From contig NZ_FNVT01000016.1 of NCBI RefSeq assembly GCF_900108335.1, positions 186,001-250,000 on the forward strand: a stretch of DNA of 64,000 nt, read 5' to 3'. The notes beneath the pieces are model-generated. The model had not been told where the DNA came from. It saw only the letters and a list, made by a program, of their open reading frames with translations, and made no database searches. The position numbers and the translations under genes were made by a program. The stretch comes from Nonomuraea solani (lineage in GTDB: Bacteria > Actinomycetota > Actinomycetes > Streptosporangiales > Streptosporangiaceae). Shown one piece after another: positions 59,662-64,000 of the stretch (position 1 is its first letter; every line of letters starts with the position of its first letter).

Positions 59662-60760
59662 GAGACCGTCTCCGCGTAGTGGCAGGCCGCCTGCGCCTCG
59701 GGCACGGCCGGCAGGATCTCCAGCCTCTCGGAGCGGCACCGGCCGTCCACGCCGGCCTCGGCCGCCTTCCCCGAGGCGAGCACGTGGCAGCGGGCGTGGA
59801 AGCGGCAGCCGCCGGGGATCCTGGTCGGGTCCGGCGGCTCGCCGGTCAGCACGATCCGCTCGGGCGACTCGGGCAGCACCGACATCAGGGCCTGCGTGTA
59901 CGGATGCCGCGGCGCGGTCAGCACCTGGTCCACAGGACCGGACTCGACGATCCTGCCCAAATACATCACGGCCACCCGGTCGGCGATGTTCCAGGCCAGC
60001 CCCAGGTCGTGCGTGACGACCAGCGCCGACAGCCCCAGCTCCGCGCGCAGCTTGAGCAGCAGGGCCAGGATCTCCCCGCGGACGGAGGCGTCCAGCGAGG
60101 CCACCGGCTCGTCGGCGATCAGCACCTTCGGGTCCAGCGCCAGCGCCCCGGCGATCACCACGCGCTGCCGCTGGCCGCCGGACAGCTCGTGCGGGTAACG
60201 CAGGAAGAACCGGTCGGGCGGCCGCAGCCCCGCCCTGGACAGGGCCGTGGCGACGACCTCGTTCTCGTCCGCCAGGCCGTGGATGCGCGGGCCCTCGGCG
60301 ACGGCCTCGTAGACCGTGTGGCGGGGGTTGAGCGAGCCCATCGGGTCCTGGAGGACGAGCTGCACCTGCCGCCGATACGCCTTGAGCGCCTTGGAGCCGT
60401 AGTCCAGAGCGGCGCCGCCGTAGCGCACCTCGCCGGAGGTGGGGCGTTCGAGGCCGAGCAGGGTGCGGGCCAGAGTGGTCTTGCCGCAGCCCGACTCACC
60501 GACCAGGGCGACGATCTCGCCCTCGCCGATGGCCAGGTTGACGCCGTCGACGGCGCGGGCGCGGCGGCCCCGCGAGGAGAACTCCACGTGCAGGTCGCGG
60601 GCCTCCAGCAGGGCGTGGGAAGCTCGCTTCCCACGCCCTGCCGGAGGAATCGCCTCTTCCACGCCTTTCGGGGGGTTCGCGGGGGGCGTGCCCCCCGCGT
60701 GGATCTCTTCCACGCCTTTCGGGGGGCTCGCGGGGGGCGTACCCCCCGCGTGGGTCTCGG

Positions 60761-60764
<4 letters not shown>
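59658..60764 (-). CDS. Oligopeptide/dipeptide ABC transporter ATP-binding protein (OppF/DppF type)
   Basis: A 368-residue ATPase. Walker A is GESGCGKTTLA, the signature LSGGQRQRV, Walker B VLIADEPVASLD, with the OppF C-terminal extension GGCRFHARCHVLASGK (Cys-rich). Residues about 5-38 are an added tail made of a 17-residue repeat (HAGGTPPASPPKGVEEI, HAGGTPPANPPKGVEEA) encoded by a palindromic DNA repeat. ATG 60764 overlaps the OppD stop (ATGA). Last gene of the five-gene operon. Confidence 0.9.
60657..60758. repeat. Tandem 51-bp palindromic repeat within oppF-like gene
   Basis: Two near-identical 51-bp units. Each contains a long G/C palindrome (60678-60699, arms of 10 bp around GT; 60729-60750, arms of 9 bp around CGTA). 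The unit is exactly 17 codons, so the frame is kept. It looks like a palindromic element inserted and duplicated in a coding region. Confidence 0.7.
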
Positions 60765-61735
<971 letters not shown>

Positions 61736-61802
61736 GCGGCCGACTCCGTCGTCCACATGAGCCCAAGGCTGCTGTGTCTGATGGTTGTCTCGCTTCGCTC
61801 GT

Positions 61803-62684
61803 TCACGCGTTCCTCCTGAGGCGCGGGTTGAGCACGGCCTCCAGAGCCCGGCCGACCAGCGTGAACGCCATCACGACGGCGAGGATGGCCAGACCGGGGA
61901 TGAGGATGTACCACCACGCTCCCTGGGTGGGCGCGCCGAAGTCGTAGGAGGCGCGCAGCATGGTGCCCCAGGAGGTCTTGCTGGAGCTGGCGCCGAGGAA
62001 GGCGAGCGTGGACTCGGTGACGATCGCGCTGGCCACCTCCAGCGTGGTGCTGGCCAGCAGCAGCGGCGCCACGTTCGGCAGCACGTGCCGGGTGGTGATG
62101 TGCCAGTGGCCGCCGCCGAGCGCCTTCGAGCGCTCGATGTAGGGCCTGGCCTCCACGGAGAGGGTCTGAGCCCTGATCAGGCGGGCGGTGGACGGCCAGG
62201 TCGTGATGCCGATGGCCATGATGATCGTGAACGTGGAGCCGCCCAGGATGGCCGCCAGCACGAGGGCCGTGACCAGCGAGGGGAGCACCAGGAACCAGTC
62301 GGTCACGCGCATCAGCGCGCCGCCCAGCCAGCCGCGGAAGTGCCCGGCGGCCACGCCGACGACCAGGCCGATCACGATGCTGAGCAGCGCGGCGAGGAAG
62401 CCGACGAGCAGCGACGTGCGCGAACCCCACCACACCATCAGCAGGATCGAACGCCCTGACTCGTCGGTGCCGAACGGCTCGCTCAGGCTCGGCGGCGCCC
62501 ACTTCTTTCCGACACCGGCGACGACGCTGGTCACGTTCTCGCTGATGAACAGCGGCGCGACCAGCGCGAGCAGCACGGCCGCGACCAGGACCACCAGGCC
62601 GATCAGGCCGGCCCGATGGTGGCGGAAGTCGGTCCAGAACCGGCTCAGCGCCAGTCGCCTGCGGGCCGCGGCGACACTCGTCAC
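61803..62684 (-). CDS. Oligopeptide/dipeptide ABC transporter permease (OppC/DppC type)
   Basis: A 293-residue permease from GTG 62684. About six hydrophobic segments. The N-terminal OppC part includes FGTDESGRSILLMVWWGSRT; the EAA-type loop is YIERSKALGGGHWHITTRHV, LPNVAPLLL. GTGA overlap with the upstream permease gene shows tight coupling. Confidence 0.92.
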   Translation of the reverse strand: MTSVAAARRRLALSRFWTDFRHHRAGLIGLVVLVAAVLLALVAPLFISENVTSVVAGVGKKWAPPSLSEPFGTDESGRSILLMVWWGSRTSLLVGFLAALLSIVIGLVVGVAAGHFRGWLGGALMRVTDWFLVLPSLVTALVLAAILGGSTFTIIMAIGITTWPSTARLIRAQTLSVEARPYIERSKALGGGHWHITTRHVLPNVAPLLLASTTLEVASAIVTESTLAFLGASSSKTSWGTMLRASYDFGAPTQGAWWYILIPGLAILAVVMAFTLVGRALEAVLNPRLRRNA

Positions 62685-63736
62685 GCCGACCTCACCCTCG
62701 GGTCGAGTATGTGGTAGACCACGTCGGCCAGCGTGTTCATGACGATCACGGCCACCGTGATCAGCAGGAACGTCCCTTGCATGAGCGTGAAGTCGGGCAC
62801 GTTGATCGCCTCGTAGAACAGTTTGCCCAGACCGGGCCAGGTGTAGATCGTCTCGACCGTGACCGCGCCACCGACCACGAAGCCGATGCGCATGAACACC
62901 AGGGTCACGGTGGGCAGCAGGGCGTTCGGCACCGCGTGGCGGCGGCGCACCTCGTCGTCGCGCAGGCCCTTGGCCCTGGCCACGGTGACGTAGTCCTGGC
63001 TGACCTCCTCCACCAGCGACGACCGCATGACCAGGAGATACTGCGCGTAGACCACGGCCACCAGCGTCAGGCACGGCAGCACCATGTGCGAGGCCACGTC
63101 CAGGATGTATGCGAACCCGTCGGGCGCGTCGACGCTCTCGATGCCCCGGAACGGCAGGATGCCCGGGATCGGCCCGATGCCGACGCCGAACACCATCATG
63201 AGCAGCAGGCCGAGCCAGAACGTCGGCACCGACCAGAGCAACAGCGACGTGCCCGTGGAGAAGCGGTCGAACCTGCTGCCCTGCCGCCACCCGGCCCGTG
63301 TTCCCTGCCAGATGCCGAGGCTGACCGCGATCACCAGGCCGGTGCCGGTCAGCAGCAGCGTCGGCCCGATCCGCTCGCCGATCAGGTCGAGGACGGGCCG
63401 CTTGTACTCGTACGAGGTGCCGAGATCCAGCCGGAGCGTGTCGCCGACGAAGTCGACGAACTGGTCGAACAGCGGCTTGTCGAGGCCGAGCCGGCGACGT
63501 TCGAGGTCGAGCTGGCCCGGCGTCATGGCCCGGCCCTGGGCCAGGTTGCGCACCGGATCGCCGGGCAGCAGCCGGAACACGAAGAACGTGCCGACGAGCA
63601 CCATGGCGATGCTGAACAGCGCCCCGCCGGCCTTCGACAGCGCGTAGCGCAGCACGCCTCGGCCGGCGGAGCGTTCGTCACCAGGGCCCGCCGCCTGGGC
63701 GGCGGCGGGCTCTGCCGCTTCTAGCGGAGCGGTCAT
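62681..63736 (-). CDS. Oligopeptide/dipeptide ABC transporter permease (OppB/DppB type)
   Basis: A 351-residue permease. Segments typical of OppB: FFVFRLLPGDPVRNLAQGRA, a cytoplasmic part RRRLGLDKPLFDQFVDFVGD, and the EAA loop YVTVARAKGLRDDEVRRRHA, VPNALLPTVTLV. It has an unusually long Ala-rich N-terminus (about 25 residues before the conserved part). ATG 63736 overlaps the substrate-binding-protein stop. Confidence 0.92.
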   Translation of the reverse strand: MTAPLEAAEPAAAQAAGPGDERSAGRGVLRYALSKAGGALFSIAMVLVGTFFVFRLLPGDPVRNLAQGRAMTPGQLDLERRRLGLDKPLFDQFVDFVGDTLRLDLGTSYEYKRPVLDLIGERIGPTLLLTGTGLVIAVSLGIWQGTRAGWRQGSRFDRFSTGTSLLLWSVPTFWLGLLLMMVFGVGIGPIPGILPFRGIESVDAPDGFAYILDVASHMVLPCLTLVAVVYAQYLLVMRSSLVEEVSQDYVTVARAKGLRDDEVRRRHAVPNALLPTVTLVFMRIGFVVGGAVTVETIYTWPGLGKLFYEAINVPDFTLMQGTFLLITVAVIVMNTLADVVYHILDPRVRSA

Positions 63737-64000
63737 TCGCGCTCGTCGGCGACGCTCTTACGCCGCCTGGTCAGGAAGAAGGCACCCACTCCGACGACCA
63801 CCACGGCGCCGACGATGCCGGCGATGAGCCCGGTGTTCGAACCGCCGCCGGCGCCGCCGCCGCTCGCCGCCGTGACCTTGGCGTCCACGGTGTAGAACGG
63901 CCAGTAGCCGCTGCCGCCGTACAGCAGGCCCTTGTCCTCGGGGATGGGGGTGATGCTGGTGATGCGGTCCTTGCGGTAGCCCTCAAGGTCGTTCGTGTAG
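63733..64000 (-). CDS. C-terminal end of peptide ABC transporter substrate-binding protein, membrane-anchored
   Basis: The frame enters from the right edge, and 88 residues are visible. It starts YTNDLEGYRKDRITSITPIP (end of an SBP_bac_5-like domain). A Gly/Ser linker (AASGGGAGGGSNTG) leads into a single transmembrane helix (LIAGIVGAVVVVGVGAFFLT) and a basic RRRK stop-transfer. Its stop overlaps oppB. A C-terminal anchor instead of the usual N-terminal lipid anchor is less common. Family assignment rests mainly on the operon. Confidence 0.7.
   Translation of the reverse strand, partial: YTNDLEGYRKDRITSITPIPEDKGLLYGGSGYWPFYTVDAKVTAASGGGAGGGSNTGLIAGIVGAVVVVGVGAFFLTRRRKSVADERE

Overview
The window is high-GC DNA from a filamentous actinomycete. 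mshD (mycothiol synthesis), leaderless or GTG-started genes, NarL-type two-component pairs, a pSAM2-type integrative element and a PHO box of the streptomycete type all point that way. A member of the Streptosporangiales such as Nonomuraea is my guess; it is an inference, not something read from a marker gene.

Layout. 1-18 kb is ordinary chromosome: an exported S8 peptidase (cut by the window edge), a large LuxR-AAA regulator, a NarL/histidine kinase pair, a Tat-exported GxGYxYP glycoside-hydrolase-like protein behind a perfect 14-bp operator-like palindrome, and a run of small single genes (GNAT, NUDIX, RibD-like reductase, SMI1/KNR4, VOC, nucleotidyltransferase-like, HEAT-repeat DNA-alkylation-repair-like, a serine hydrolase with an extra N-terminal domain, an exported EEP-fold phosphatase). 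18-19.6 kb holds gene remnants, a palindromic repeat and a decayed HigBA-type toxin-antitoxin pair.

19.6-38.3 kb is the most unusual part: a tandem array of elements accreted on the 3' end of one tRNA-Gly(CCC) gene (38197-38267, minus). Five copies of the same 42-bp tRNA-3'-end core (19617, 20809, 21702, 25536, 38196) cut it into four units. Unit E1 (25.5-38.2 kb) is a pSAM2-like AICE with cargo, GntR (KorSA-like) repressor and its operators, Pra-like activator, FtsK-like transfer protein, a broken Rep, Xis and an intact tyrosine integrase ending next to the tRNA. Unit E2 (21.7-25.5 kb) is a decayed AICE with broken rep and int. Units E3 and E4 (0.9 and 1.2 kb) carry only a toxin-antitoxin pair each. 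Four units' left ends carry a pair of GGCACG repeats 11 bp apart, 90-107 bp from the core, which look like integrase arm sites. Three toxin genes, both rep genes and the E2 int all carry frameshifts while antitoxins stay open, so the array is being fossilised. Two families of palindromic repeats (18268/27067 and 22911/28184) sit at truncation points, and a run of exactly 60 C residues lies at 27007-27066.

38.3-64 kb is chromosome again: dcd, a PHO box ahead of a DUF47-pit phosphate uptake operon, mshD, a secreted 5'-nucleotidase, a MazG-like pyrophosphohydrolase, an orphan histidine kinase with an MFS exporter, an NCS1 permease, an alkylsulfatase-like protein that has lost metal ligands, prs, several antibiotic-resistance-like or housekeeping enzymes, a second NarL/kinase pair, and a five-gene oligopeptide ABC transporter operon (substrate-binding protein cut by the window edge, then oppB, oppC, oppD, oppF) on the minus strand.
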